A stretch of DNA of 64,000 nucleotides from Nageia nagi (Eukaryota > Pinophyta), in the NCBI GenBank assembly GCA_050084985.1, contig JBITNC010000001.1:83762001-83826000 (forward strand). The letters run 5' to 3'. The notes below the pieces were generated by a model that was given only the letters and a program-made list of their open reading frames with translations, was not told where the DNA came from and ran no database searches. The translations under genes and the position numbers were made by a program. Positions 48,621 through 60,281 of this stretch are shown here, piece by piece. Positions within the stretch are counted from its first letter, which is position 1. Each line of letters opens with the position of its first letter.

Positions 48621-49229
48621 AAAACTATTATGTATTTGATTAATATGGGATCATCTAATGCTTTGCAAAGTGTGATTCTAAAAGAGGCTTAGATAGGTAA
48701 AATTGTCAATTATTCCTTTCTTAAGATTTTTTGGTGTTAATATTTTATGTATGTTGATAAAGAAAGTAGAAAAAATATTGATGCTAAATCCTAAAAGTGT
48801 TATTTCATTAGATATATAGTGGATGGTTTAGGATATAGTGTATGTCATTATGATAACTAGAAAATAATCATGAGTAGGGATGTGGTGTTTAAAAAAAAAA
48901 GGTTTACATAAAGATAGGTTATTGGTAAAGAAGAATGATTCCAAGTATGTTATACTTGATTAAATCAATGAGAAGAATATACCAAGTGTGCAAGAGAATA
49001 ATCAACATTAAGATCCAAAACCTTAACCAAGTGATGTTAGCATATCTTTAAGGGTAAGTAAACAACCTAAGAATTATTCCCTTGCACTTTATTATTTATT
49101 CTATACAAATGCTAGTGAGCTAGAATGTCGTGAATAAGTTATGTAGATTGAAATCAAGATAAAGTGGAATCTTCATATGTTTAGGATATGGAATTCTTAA
49201 TGTAAAATGAAATTTAGGCTTTGGTTAAG

Positions 49230-50474
49230 TTAACTATATGTAAGAAATATTTTTATAGCAAGCGAGTATACAAGATAAAGGAGTAAGTAGGAGGCCAAAA
49301 AAAGTACAAGGAAATACTTGTGGTCAAAGGATTTTGACAAAAGAAAGGTATAAATTTTAAAGAGATTTTATGTAAATTTTTTAAAATAACTTCAACCAAG
49401 ACTATATTGAGAATGTTGGATATAGAGGACTTGTATATTTAGAATTTAGATGTTAAGGAAAGCTTTCTCTATGGTGACTTACATCAAGAAATAAGCATTC
49501 ATCAAACAAAAGGGTATAAAGTCAAGGAAAAATAGAGTATGGTATGAAAGCTAAAGAAGAGCTTTTATGGCCTTAAGTAATATCCAAGGAAATGGTACTT
49601 AAGATTGGATAGTTTTATAGCTGATCAAGAGTATGTGAGATGTCAACATGACAATTTTTTATATTTTATGAAAATAGATAATGAAAATTTTGTTATCCTA
49701 TTATTATATGTAGATGATATGCTTATTGTATAATTTACCATGCAAGACATTGATGTAATCAAGAAGAATTTGGAAAGATCATTTTTAATGATAGATTTAG
49801 GAGATGCTAAATAAATCCGTGGTATGAGAATTATAAGAGATAAATATAATCTCATACTCAAGTTATCTAAATTTGAGTACATTGAGAAGGTGGTTAAAAA
49901 ATTTAACATGCAATATAGAAAATCAATTATCACATCTTTTGGCAAATACTTCAAACTTACTTAGGAGATATGTACTAAGATATAAAAGAATGAAAAGTAC
50001 ATGGAAAAGTTTCAATATGCTTCAGTAGTTGGGAGTTTGATGTATGCTATGGTTTGTAAAAGATAGATGTAGCATAAGTAATGGAATTGTGGGTAGCTTC
50101 ATAATCAATCTAGGTAAAGGACATTGGGAAGTAGTGAAGTAAATTATCAAGTATTCAACAAGTAATACTACTTAATATTTGAATTTTGAATGTACAAATT
50201 TAGATAAGATAGGTGACATTGATTGTGGGAGAAGCCTAAAATGATATATCTTGACTATAAATGGAATAACCATTATTTGGATTTCAAAGCTACAATGTGT
50301 TATTTTTCTTTCAACCATAAAAGCAGAGTGTAGTTATTACTAAGGATATTAATAAATCATATGGTTATAAAGGCTTATGTAAGAATAATGTAAGTTTTAG
50401 GAAGATATTAAATTATGGAGTGATAGCCAAAGTGTTATTAAACTAGAAAATAACTTAGCCTTTAATTCAAGGAT
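49230..50474 (+). pseudogene. Copia RT/RNase H, decayed and interrupted
   Basis: LDVKESFLYGDLHQEISIHQ (49444), FYGLK.YPRKWYLRLDSFI, FVILLLYVDDMLIV (about 49689, YVDD kept), DLGDAK and IRGMRIIRDKYNLILKLS, YASVVGSLMYAMVCKR (about 50018). The RNase H part ends at FNSR (50474), where the gypsy LTR begins. The order and text parallel the young copia RT. Confidence 0.88.
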
Positions 50475-51775
50475 TGTCACAACCCAAATCCACTCTAGAT
50501 TTCCCTTGGTGTGTTTTTTTTTTGTTCAAGTGTGAATTGAGATATTAGATATATGTTATTTGAATAAAATGCTTACTATGCTTTTATTTGTTTCAAGTTA
50601 TGAAATCCTACATAACAATATTGATTACTTATCCTACCTATATATACATGTTACTCCTACAAGTAGTTTTGTGATGTGCAGGTGATAGGTAATGGAAGGT
50701 GGGATGCTCTTGAATGGTTTGGAAATAAATGATTACTAGTGAATCTCATGATCATATAAAATATGAGACACTAGGATAGTTGGGTAAGTGGTTGCATACA
50801 TACAATGTACCATGGGGCAAGACAAGCTCCCTAGGATTGTTAATGTGTGTTTATAATTATCTAGTTGTGTTCTTTAATTTGACTTAAAAATAATTTTTAT
50901 TCCTTAAATTATTGCCAAGGATGTTAATATAATCATCTAAGGATCCCTAATAATTAATATTAGTGGGGAAAGATAATTAAGAGAACTAACTAGGTAGGAA
51001 AAAGGTAAATCTTAATTATTTAAGTATTTTGTGAGAAGGTGTATGTATTACTTATTAATTATTAATTAAGGTAAATTAATAATTAATAATAGTAATCCCT
51101 AATATTAAATATTATTTATTTATTTATTTACCTTAAAATAAATAAATTAAGCTAGATGAGTTTTGATTGGTTGATTGATTAAGGCTAGAGTTAACTAAGC
51201 CTTTAATATATTAATTATAATTAAATAATATTTAATTATACCTGATTGGCATGAGGTGTATCAATTTAGAGCTATTGTGTCCTAGTTGCAAGTTAGGTGA
51301 GCCAATTATATTTTGAGGTGTGCCAATTTTAAGTTGAGATGTTCCTATGGAACTCAATCCATCGAAGTGTTGATTGATGACTAAGTGGGTAGATATTCCC
51401 ACGTAGGAATTAACTCCCACTCACTTGAGTTTAAGTGGTGTTGTCACTCTCCATTATTTTTTAATCCTAGCCCTAGTTAAAAACTATAAATACAACCCTA
51501 GGTTGGAGCTTTTGGTCATTCTTGCTTTTGCATTTATCTGGAGTTGTAAAGTTCTACAATTTTGGAGCCAAGTCCTTCAGCAATTGCAAAATTTAGTGAG
51601 GTTTTCCTCTTGTGTTTATTTACTTCTCTATATTTTTATGAAGGCTTTTTATTTTAATAATTTGATAAAATAATATTATTTGGTTTTATTGCTAAATTAT
51701 CATTTATTAAGAATTTAGTTTATTCCAATTAATGCTCCATTTAAAATTCTAATGGTTTTAAAATCTATGTATAGT
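50475..51775 (+). repeat. 5' LTR of gypsy element (3' end uncertain)
   Basis: The first 650 bp match 56764-57421. A TATAAATA box is at 51485-51492. TTTTGGTATAAG near 51775-51786 could be the tRNA-iMet primer site that would end the LTR, giving about 1.3 kb. Because the 3' LTR is truncated the end cannot be confirmed and might lie nearer 52430. Confidence 0.6.
51485..51492 (+). promoter_or_regulatory. TATA box in gypsy LTR
   Basis: AACTATAAATACAACCC is a strong TATA-like core promoter about 1.0 kb into the LTR. Confidence 0.55.
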
Positions 51776-52079
51776 TTTGGTATAAGTTTTATGATTTTAC
51801 AATAAGCTTTTTAAGTTAAAACCCTTATTAGTACCTTTGGGTTGGGTACATAAATATTTAGAGATAATATTTATGTTAGTAAAATATTAGAAACTCCTCA
51901 TACACCTTATTTGTAAATTTCTCATTGGTTTTAAACCTACCTTGAAACCTATGAGAAGTATATTCCATTGGGTTCTTATAAGATTAAGGGAGAAGGTTTT
52001 ATATTTAATTCCTAAAATCCATGCAATTTTATGTTATCATTTTTTCTTTTTGAAAAAAAACTTAAAGGAGGGATTGATT

Positions 52080-52330
52080 ATTGTTGGCTTGAAAATGGCT
52101 TTGTAGTTGTACATGGGTTAAAGGGGCCATAATGACCAACTTAGGGGAGTAAGTGGGTTTGAGGGATCCACATGGGTATTGGGGCTCTCCTAAACCCATG
52201 TGAGGCCCCTAGGCCCCTCTCCAATGTCTCCTCCATGGGTAGAAGGTTTAGAGATATGTGAGGTTATGGGAGCCCATGTCATCCCCTATAACCCCTCCTT
52301 ATGCCTTTTGACTATGTTTGGTATTTAGGG
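52080..52330. other. GC-richer patch before gag
   Basis: A stretch of clearly higher GC with repeated CCCATG(T/G)G and GGCCCCT words (for example TGAGGCCCCTAGGCCCCTC). No coding frame was recognised. It lies in the gypsy leader or U5. Confidence 0.5.
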
Positions 52331-52749
52331 TGGGTCTTCGAACCCATGAGACCTTTGAATTCTACCTTGTGTTCTATACCTATCATGGCCTTGATTTGCA
52401 TGCAGATCCTAGGTTTTGGTAGCATAATGCAAGTTTATTTATTTAGAAAAATTTTAAATGCTTTCTTATTATATGTTATTTATTATTATATTAATGTAAT
52501 GACAAACTAGCATGTTTTAATTCTAAATTGAAATAAGATATATTTTAATTTGAAATTAAATACAAAGTTTATGGCTAATTTTTGAAATGGCAAATGTGGT
52601 TTTATGAAAAGAGTATTTAATATATATTTCTTTTATTTTAAAATATTGGAGCAATATTTTTAAATAGAGAATGTGGTATTATTTTTAAAATATAAGTAGA
52701 TATTTTTGAAATATAAGTTTTTAAGAAAAGGTATATTTTTGAAATGTTT

Positions 52750-53820
52750 GAGTTAGAAAAGTAGGGTGAATTTGATAAGATTTGATAAAGATGTCACATT
52801 GTAGATGGGTATCATTATACTTTCACTAGATTATTAAAGTATATGCTTGAAATTTGAAATAGCTTCAATAAGAAGGTGCATAAGCTCCTTAGTGGGTTAG
52901 ATCATGAAATTTGCACTATTGTAAACTTCCTAGCACCAAAAACACTTAAAAAAGCTTATAAGTTATCCAAATAAAGTGAGGAAAATGTTAGATTCAAGAG
53001 AAATCCTAAAACTACTACTAAAGATGTAGGAAATCTTGAGAAATAAAAGGCTCCCCTAGAAAATGATCAACAAATTAAGAAATAAAAGAAATGACCTCCA
53101 AGAAATAAGAAATCTAGTAGACCTCATGATAGGTTTCAAAAAAAAGGAAATTTTCAAAAGAATGATAATGGTAGTAACCAAGGTCAGCAATGTTAGCAAC
53201 AACAACCTTAGAAGTGTAACTATATGCCAAAAGATCAGAGTCAAGGAAAGGCACCTAGAAATGGATCTTATAACTATGGTGGAGCTCACTTAACCAACAA
53301 ATGACCCAATTGGTTCAATACTCAAAATAAAGAAACAACTCATAGGATCCATACTACAATAGGAAAAGGAGCTTTGGAGACTCAAGCAACACCATTAATG
53401 ATATAGGGTAAGATTTTTTGGTTCAAAAATTGGCATACTTATTGATAGTGGTGCTATAGATAGCTTTATTTCTACTCATATTTTAGATAAACTATTAGAA
53501 AAGCCAAGGATCTTAGATGAAGGGTACAAGGTTGAGTTTGGGTCAAGATGAACCCATACAATAGCCAAGTATTATCCAAACATAGAAGTAAACTTACTTA
53601 AGGGAAGGACTCAAGTAACCTTATTTATTGCTCCTCTTTGATCTTTTGAAATCATTTTGGGAATGGATTTGTTGAGAAAACATGGAGATTTAATGAACTT
53701 TGAGGAAATATGGGTAGATTTTAGTGATGAAAAAGGGATTTTTCAAAAACTCTTTTTTCAAAGGAAATACTTTAAACCTCGACTCTTGTAATCTTTGCAA
53801 TTATCAAAGGTCATTTGAAA
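52750..53820 (+). pseudogene. Gypsy Gag end and protease, decayed
   Basis: The Gag C-terminal segment NKKVHKLLSGLDHEICTIVN (about 52871-52930) is followed by a basic, Asn/Gln-rich stretch. The zinc knuckle is only hinted at by (K)CNYMPKDQSQG. Protease follows with ILIDSGAIDSFIS (near 53440; the aspartic active site DSG is kept), then FEIILGMDLLRKHGD (near 53648), the usual gypsy protease tail. Shifts occur between Gag and protease. Confidence 0.72.
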
Positions 53821-53827
53821 AAGGAGT

Positions 53828-55150
53828 ATGATTTTTACTATGAAAATAAAGGATCTAGAGGAAGATTCAAGAGAGGAAGAAATACTTAGGGAGCATTCAA
53901 TTCTACAAGAATACAAAGATATTTTCCCAAAGGAACTTCTTGGTATGCCTTCGAGAAGAGATTTTGATTTCTCTATTGACCTAGTTCTAGGAGTGGAGCC
54001 TATATCTAGGACACATTATAGGATGACCACTATTGAAATGGAAAAACTAAAAGTTTAGTTAAACAAGTTATTGGAAAAAGGGCTCATCCAACCTAGTACA
54101 TCACCATGGGTAGTGCTAGTCTTATTTTTCAAGAAGAAGGATGGGTCATTAAGTCTTTGCACAAATTACATAATGTTAAATAAGGTAACTATCAAGAATT
54201 GTTATCCTCTACCAAGGATATGTGATATTTTTTATCAACTTAAAGGGATATGCATATTATCTATGAAAGATCTAAGGTTAAGCTACCACCAATTGAGAGG
54301 AAAGGATTTAGATACCCATAAAACTACATTCAAAACTCGGTATAGACACTATGAGTTTACAATTTTATCCTTTGGTCTTACCAATGCTCCTACATCCTTC
54401 ATGAACTTGATGAATAGTGTATTATAAGAGTACCTTGATAAATATGTCTTAGTCTTCCTAGATGACATATTTATTTATTCACAATCAAAAGAGGAGCATG
54501 GTCATCATCTTAGGATAGTCATGGGGATTCTAAGAAGGAATCAATTATATGCTAAGATGAACAACTATGAGTTTTATGTACCTCAAGTGCAATACTTGGG
54601 ACACATTATCTATAGTGAAGGGATTTTTGTGGACCCTTCAAAAATTAAGGAAATAATGAGTTGGCCACTAAGAAAGAATGTTAGTCAAATAAGGAGTTTC
54701 ATGGGTCCAATAGGATATTACAAACATTTTATTAATAACTTTTCTAAAGTTGCTTATCCCATTACTCAACTTCAAAAGAAAGAAAATAAGTTTTTATGGA
54801 CTTAAAAGTGTGATCAAGAATTTGCTACTCTCAAATAAAGGCTTACAATAGCACCTATACTTAGAATTATAGACCTGTATGGATATTTTGTTTTTTGTAT
54901 AAATGCTTCTAAGGAAGGTTTAGGAGGACTATTAATGGAAGATGGTGTAACAATGGCCTTCGAGTCCAAAACACTTAAGGATCATGAAGGATAATATGCA
55001 ACTCATGATTTGGAGTTAGTTATAATTGTTCATGCCTTCAAAGTTTGGAGATATTATTTGTTAGGGAAACCTTTTAACCTTAGATCTAATCATCAAAGTC
55101 TTAGATATATTTTCACTTAGCCAAATTTAAATGCCAAAAAAGAAGATGGA
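53828..55150 (+). pseudogene. Gypsy reverse transcriptase and RNase H, lightly broken
   Basis: Open segments 53828-54058, 54071-54427 and 54521-54805 lie in one frame separated by single stops. Motifs: [56 protein letters not shown], catalytic VFLDDIFIYS near 54451 (FLDD), VQYLGHIIYSEGI and RSFMGPIGYYKHFI. RNase H follows with FCINASKEGLGGLLMEDG and EG.YATHDLEL. The stop count is low compared with the flanking old copia, fitting a younger insertion. Confidence 0.88.
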
Positions 55151-56690
55151 TGGAACTCCTTGCTAAGTATGACTTTTGTATTGAGTATATCAAGGGAAAG
55201 GAAAATAAGGTAGCTAATGCTCTAAGTTATAGAAAACATATTGAATCTTTAAGCTTGGTTCATACTAACCTTATGGATAAAATTCATGAACTTTGGGATC
55301 AAGATTATCATTACCAAAGGATTAGAAGAGAAATTGTTGAAAATCCATACAAGGTGTAGAACTTTGTTAATGAGGAAGGTGGTCTCCTTTGTTAAATAGA
55401 TAGCATGGTAATTGCTAAAGATGGAAATATGAGAAATATTATTCTTTAGGAATCACACCACACCCCTTACTCTACCCACCCTAGTAGGGAAAAAATGAGA
55501 CAAAACATGAAAAAGAAATTTTTTGGGCCAAGAATGAAGAGAGACATAATTGGCTATGTCTCTAAGTATCTATAATGTCACAAAGTGAAGGCATAACATA
55601 GGCATCTAGTAGGAAAACTCTATATATATAATATTCCTACACAAAAAAAGAAAAAAATCTCTATGGATTTTATTATCGAATTACCATATTATAGGTTTAG
55701 ACATGATGCTATCCTAGTTGTTATTGATAAATTGACCAAGGTATGTCACTTCATACCTAGAAATATAATTGATGATGCTCTAGTAGTTTCTAGCAAGTTT
55801 GCTAGGGAGATCATTCAATTGCATGGGTTACCAAAGGACATAGTATTTGATAGAGACTCAAGGTTTACTTTTGAGTTTTGGAAGAGTTTGAATAAAGTTG
55901 TGGGCACTAAGTTAAACATAAGCTCAGCTTATCACCTAAAAAAAGATGGACAAATTGAGTGAGTGAACCAAGTCTTAGAAGATATGGTTAGGATGTATTA
56001 TATTGATCACCCTACCAAATGAAAGATTACTTGTACCTATTTTAGTTTGCCTATAACAATTATTATCACTCAACTTTGGGAATGACACCTTTTGAAATCT
56101 TGTACAGGAGAAGGTGTAGGACTCCTCTTTCTTGGGACAATCTTGAAGACTATGTTACAATAAAAAATGATATGATAAGAGAGATGGAGGAGCAACTTAA
56201 GAGAAATTGAAAAAGTTTAAAGGAAGCTATAGATTGATAGAAAAACTATACTAATATAAAAAGGACACCATGGGAATTCTCCATTGGTGATAAAGTCTTT
56301 ATGAGGGTTAAACCTAAAAAAAGTATCATCAAGTCTTCCAAGTTAGCATGAAAATATGTTGATCCTTTCTCTATCTTAGATAAGATTAGTATAATCACCT
56401 ATAGGTTCAAAATTTTGCCTAACCTATCTAAGATCCATGACTCCTTCCATTTTTCCTTTTTAAAATAGTATTTTCATGATCCATTGCATGTTTGGGATGT
56501 ATCTACTTTGCAAATGGAGGACCTTCTAGCTATGGAGATACATTCAATTTGGGTTCACAAACTACTTACTAAGAAGCTTCAAAACCATATGGTGCACCAA
56601 TGTTGTGTCTAGTGGGACAAGCATTCAAAAAATAATTCCACATGGGAATATGTGGAAAGCATGAAAAAAATTATTTTCTTTTTTGTTTAA
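55150..56690 (+). pseudogene. Gypsy integrase with chromodomain-like tail
   Basis: FCIEYIKGKENKVANALSY (55171) closes RNase H. An H2C2-like region with THPSREKM follows. The catalytic core MDFIIELPYYRFRHDAILVV (55663) leads to IDKLTKVCHFIPR, HGLPKDIVFDRDSRFTFEFW and LNISSAYHLKKDGQIE. The remainder is shifted but traceable (PSKLA, KIHDSF). The end, LQNHMVHQCCV.WDKHSKNN then TWEYVESMKK near 56580-56670, resembles the chromodomain-like end of plant chromoviruses (W....TWE....M...P..F). Confidence 0.8.
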
Positions 56691-56753
56691 AAAGTAAACT
56701 TAAACTATGAGACTATGATACTTCTAAATAAACTCAAGGAACTATGTTAATCT

Positions 56754-56763
56754 AAGTGGAGGA
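56754..56763 (+). other. Gypsy polypurine tract
   Basis: AAGTGGAGGA directly before TGTCATAGC, the start of the 3' LTR. Confidence 0.75.
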
Positions 56764-57421
56764 TGTCATAGCAAAAATTACTATAGATTTACCTTGGTGT
56801 GTTTCATTTTGATTTATGTGTGAATTGAGACATTGGCTATATGTTATTTGAATAAAATGCTTGCTACAATTTTATTTGTTTAAAGTCATGAAATTCTAGA
56901 TAAGGATAATGATTACTTATCCTAACTATATGTACATGTTACTACTACAAGTGGTTTTATGATGTGTAGGTGACAATTAATGGAAGGCAAGGTGCTCTTG
57001 AATGGTTTGGAAATGAATGATTACTAGTGATTCACATGATCATATGTAATATCAAGACACTAGGATAGTTGGGTAAGTGGTTGCATACATACATAGCAGC
57101 ATGGGGCAACACAAGCTCCCTAGGATTGTTAATGTGTATTTATAATTACCTAGTTGTGTTCTTTAATTTAAGTTGAAAATAATTTTTCTGCCTTAAATGA
57201 TTACCAAGGATGTTAGTGTAATTATCTAAGGACCCCTAATAATTAATATTAGTGGGTAAAGATAATTAATGAAAATAACTAGGTAGGAAAAAGGTAAATC
57301 TTAATTATTTAAATATATGTATTTAGGTATTTTGTGAGAAGGTGTATGTATTGCTTATTAATTATTAATTAAGGTTAATTAATAATTAAGAATAGTAATA
57401 CCTAATATTAAATACTATTTT
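56764..57421 (+). repeat. 3' LTR of gypsy element, truncated
   Basis: Aligns with 50475-51115, for example CTAGGATAGTTGGGTAAGTGG and TAGGTAGGAAAAAGGTAAATC in both. It carries a 14-bp insertion near 57310. Similarity ends at AATATTAAATACTATTTTGA, where LINE sequence takes over. Confidence 0.85.
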
Positions 57422-57669
57422 GATATGTATATATGACTTGAAAACCCTTACAAAGAAATTATAGAGTGATTTAGGGGTTTACAATAAATAATAGGATTTT
57501 TGCATCCCTTTAGGATTCCTTCATATAAACAAGCAATGTAGACCCATTTACGTGACTCCCAATTTAGTCTCACCTACCAAAGCTCTAAAGGCATGAATAT
57601 ATGGTATAAAATGGATGAAAAGAAACCTACATCTAATCAGCTACTTCATAAACTCCATTAGTTAACTTC

Positions 57670-58356
57670 AATAGGGAGATTATCAAAGATGAGATAGTCT
57701 ACTTAGAATCCATAGCTCTGATTTGACGATTCATGGGTCCTCAAATCCATCCAAGCAACATCAACCTATAGTCTTCTCAATATTGGAAAACTCAAGGTGA
57801 TTTCTCTATAAGCTTTTACCCTCATGGCTACTTTTTATTCTTTTTTACATGCAAAGAAGATAAAGATGAGATTTTCTAGGGAGGTCCTTGGTTCCTTGGA
57901 AGTGTGAGGCTTTTTATGAAGCCTTGGAATACTAGATTTATCCCAAAACTTGAGCTACCATATTGTATCCCTATTTGGGTTAAGATACATTGCCTCCATA
58001 TAGAGTTTTGGAATATTCAATCCCTAGAACTCATAGACAACACAAAAGGAATGTACATAGGACTCTCAAATAAAACCCAAGAAATGAAGGCTCTCTCTTA
58101 TCCTGTGTATGCATCCAAATGGACCTATCCTCCCCCTTGCTAGAATAAATTAAGATGGAATTAGATGATATTTCTTGCTCCCTAATTATTGACTATGAAA
58201 ACCTTCCCTTTAGATGCTATATGTGTCAAGATTATGACCATCTATTCCTAAATTACCCCCATGCTCTACATCTAAATCTAGATGATTCCAAGGGCTAGAG
58301 TCCATTAGAAGTTATTGATCAAGTTTAGCAATCCACCTCATTGAATTACTCTTCCC
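57670..58356 (+). pseudogene. LINE ORF1 (DUF4283 and zinc knuckle), 5' part
   Basis: Segments in order: EIIKDEIVYLESIALI, RFMGPQIHPSN, GYFLFFFTCKEDKDEIF, GGPWFLGSVRLFMKPWNTRF (about 57880-57940), IPIWVKIHCLHIEFWN (near 57965-58015), which is the plant DUF4283 pattern, and a zinc knuckle CYMCQDYDHLFLNY near 58219-58260, where the last Cys is Tyr. A few stops are present. Removing the copia insertion and one TTCCC copy restores a continuous frame into the segment at 63526. Confidence 0.8.
58352..58356 (+). repeat. Target site duplication TTCCC (left)
   Basis: TTCCC precedes the left LTR and is repeated at 63521-63525 after the right LTR. It defines the copia element's ends exactly. Confidence 0.93.
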
Positions 58357-58924
58357 TATTAGGATTTAATAAGTTTATATAAGCAATATAATTCACAATT
58401 CTTCTGGTCCTTGGCAAAAAGAAACAACATTTAAGCATACTACTGAAATCAAACAACCATGAACATCAATCACACAAGAGAGACACAAAGAGATAACGTG
58501 GTTCACCCAGTGTAGGCTACATCCATGGAGAAGCTTTCAACCCTTTTGCATATCATTCTTCAAGTCCTCCAAGCAACAAATCAGCAGCATAATCTTGCTA
58601 CAACCTTCACTTTAGAGTTACAACAAAACCTCACTACAATCTCTCTCACATACTATCTACATAAGACATCAAACTACAATCACAATCTACTTCACAATTG
58701 CTGTCAAAACTACATATTGCATGCCTCAACTCAAGCCTCTTATTTATAGGTACAAACCAACCCAACTTAAACCTAAGTTAGATCTAGAAGGTCGTTAGGT
58801 AACCCCCAACCCTTTTGTAACTAATAAACAGGTGTCATGGCTTCTTAGCAACTGAAATTTGGTGTTAAACCAGAAAGAAATTGCTCTCTATTTTCTAGCT
58901 GGTTGTAGTCTCCATTTTCTAACA
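58357..58924 (-). repeat. 3' LTR of young copia element
   Basis: 568 bp. On the plus strand it starts TATTAGGATTT, with one change from the TGTTAGG of the other LTR, and ends TTTTCTAACA. Confidence 0.95.
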
Positions 58925-58936
58925 ATCTCCCACTTG
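58925..58936 (-). other. Polypurine tract of young copia
   Basis: On the minus strand CAAGTGGGAGAT lies directly before the 3' LTR. Confidence 0.85.
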
Positions 58937-58984
58937 GAGACTTATTCCTCTGCAAAAAGGGTCAAAATCTTCTCATCTTGGCCT

Positions 58985-59350
58985 TTACTCCTTAAGACCA
59001 ATCCAAGTTGAGCAAGAGCCCAACTTCTCCTTTTTAACAACTTTAGTGAACATGTCTATAGGATTTTGAGACGTGTGAATCTTCCCCAAACTGATTGAAC
59101 CATCCTCCAATGTTGTCCTGATGAAGTGGTACCTCAATTTGATATGCTTGGTTCTCGAATGGTAGGTTGAGTTCTTTGCAAGATGAATAGCACTCTGGCT
59201 ATTGCTCCATAGCTTCGCATCCTCCTGCACCTTTCCTAGTTCCTTCATCAATCTCTTCAACCAAATCAATTCTTTACCGCCTCCGTGATCGCAACATACT
59301 CTGCCTCTGAAGTGGAGAGAGCCACAACCTATTGAAGCTTTGAAATCCAA
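58985..59350 (-). pseudogene. Copia RNase H
   Basis: The C-terminal part reads KELIWLKRLMKELGKVQEDA, LWSNSQSAIHLAKNSTYHSR, TKHIKLRYHFIR, NPIDMFTKVV. The preceding (ALSTSEAEYVAITEAV) part is in another frame because of a shift near 59273, with a stop near 59340. The usual DNQSAI acidic residue is Ser (SNSQSAI). The domain would degrade RNA in RNA-DNA hybrids. Confidence 0.88.
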
Positions 59351-59384
59351 CTAGTTGTTATACCTCCAATGGTAAACACATATC

Positions 59385-60281
59385 CTATAGTGCTTCTCCT
59401 GTAGTGCTTCTCCCACCATCTATATCACCTACCATGTCAGAGTCAACATAACCTTGCAAACAAGAGTTAGATCCACCAAAACATAAAGAGTAATGAGAAG
59501 TTCCCTTTAAATACCTAAGGATCCATTTAACTACTTCCCAATGCCCTTTTCCTAGATTGTTCATGAATCTACTAACCACTCCCACTGTTTGTGCTATATC
59601 TGGTCTAGTGCACACCATTGCATACATTAAACTTCCAACCGCTGAAGCATAAGGAACCTTAGTCATGTACTCCTTTTCCTTATCTGTCTTAGGACATAAA
59701 TGTTTGGTGAGTTTAAAATGCTTTACCAATGGTGTAGTTATAGATTTTGCATCTTTCATATTGAACCTTTTAAGAACCTTATCAATATAATCTTCTTGAC
59801 TTAGTCTAAGCAAGTGGTTTTGTTTATCTCTTATTATTTTCATTCCAAGTATTTGTTTAGCTTCACCCAAATCCTTCATTTCAAAAGTATTAGCCAACTT
59901 TTCCTTAAGATCAATAATATCTTGCATACTAGATCCTGCTACCAACATATCATCCACATATAAAAGCAAGATTACATAGTTGCCATTTGTTGTCTTCTTT
60001 ACATACACACAATGATCAGATTGACATCTTACAAATTTATTTATTATCATGAAAGTGTCAAACTTATGATACCATTGCCTAGGTGCTTGCTTCAAACCGT
60101 ACAAGATCTTTTCCAATTTACATACATACCCTTCTTTATCTTTGACCTCAAAACCTTTAGGTTGATGCATATAAATATCCTCCTCCAAATCCCCATGAAG
60201 GAAAGCTGTCTTTACATCCAATTGTTCAAGAAACAAGTTTTTAGTAGCAACAAAACTCAATATTTCTCTAATCGAGGTCAT
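59385..60281 (-). CDS. Copia reverse transcriptase, open 298 codons
   Basis: Open frame with the full copia RT core: QLDVKTAFLHGDLEEDIYMH (residues 20-39), YGLKQAPRQWYHKFDTF (61-77), the catalytic LLLYVDDMLVAG with YVDD at 108-111, DLGEAKQILGMKIIRD, RFNMKDAKSITTPLVKHFKL, YASAVGSLMYAMVCTRPDIA and RYLKGTSHYSLCFGGSN. It ends early at GRSTTGEAL because a 14-bp direct duplication (59388-59401 and 59402-59415) shifts the frame before RNase H. The upstream RT start is in the same polyprotein but is broken by stops near 60326 and 60376. The Met shown is only the first in the open stretch, not a true start. Confidence 0.9.
   Translation of the reverse strand: MTSIREILSFVATKNLFLEQLDVKTAFLHGDLEEDIYMHQPKGFEVKDKEGYVCKLEKILYGLKQAPRQWYHKFDTFMIINKFVRCQSDHCVYVKKTTNGNYVILLLYVDDMLVAGSSMQDIIDLKEKLANTFEMKDLGEAKQILGMKIIRDKQNHLLRLSQEDYIDKVLKRFNMKDAKSITTPLVKHFKLTKHLCPKTDKEKEYMTKVPYASAVGSLMYAMVCTRPDIAQTVGVVSRFMNNLGKGHWEVVKWILRYLKGTSHYSLCFGGSNSCLQGYVDSDMVGDIDGGRSTTGEAL

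Larger units (their letters stand above)
46430..50474 (+). mobile_element. Old Ty1/copia element, cut by a gypsy insertion
   Basis: The 5' LTR remnant ends CCTAACA at about 46859 and is followed by a primer-site-like TTGTATCAAAG. Gag, integrase and RT remnants follow, all close relatives of the copia element at 58357-63520. The element stops abruptly at 50474 inside RNase H (LE.NLAFNSR), exactly where a gypsy LTR starts. The remaining RNase H and 3' LTR should lie beyond the right edge of the window. The left LTR edge is approximate. Confidence 0.82.
50475..57421 (+). mobile_element. Ty3/gypsy chromovirus, 3' LTR truncated by LINE
   Basis: The 5' LTR starts at 50475 (TGTCACAACCC). Internal Gag, protease, RT, RNase H, integrase and a chromodomain-like tail follow. 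PPT AAGTGGAGGA precedes the 3' LTR at 56764 (TGTCATAGC). The 3' LTR matches the 5' LTR for about 650 bp, then stops at about 57421 where LINE sequence starts. It is inserted into the older copia RNase H. LTR identity is near 88% by eye. The lineage is probably Tekay/Del-like from the integrase tail; this is inference. Confidence 0.85.
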
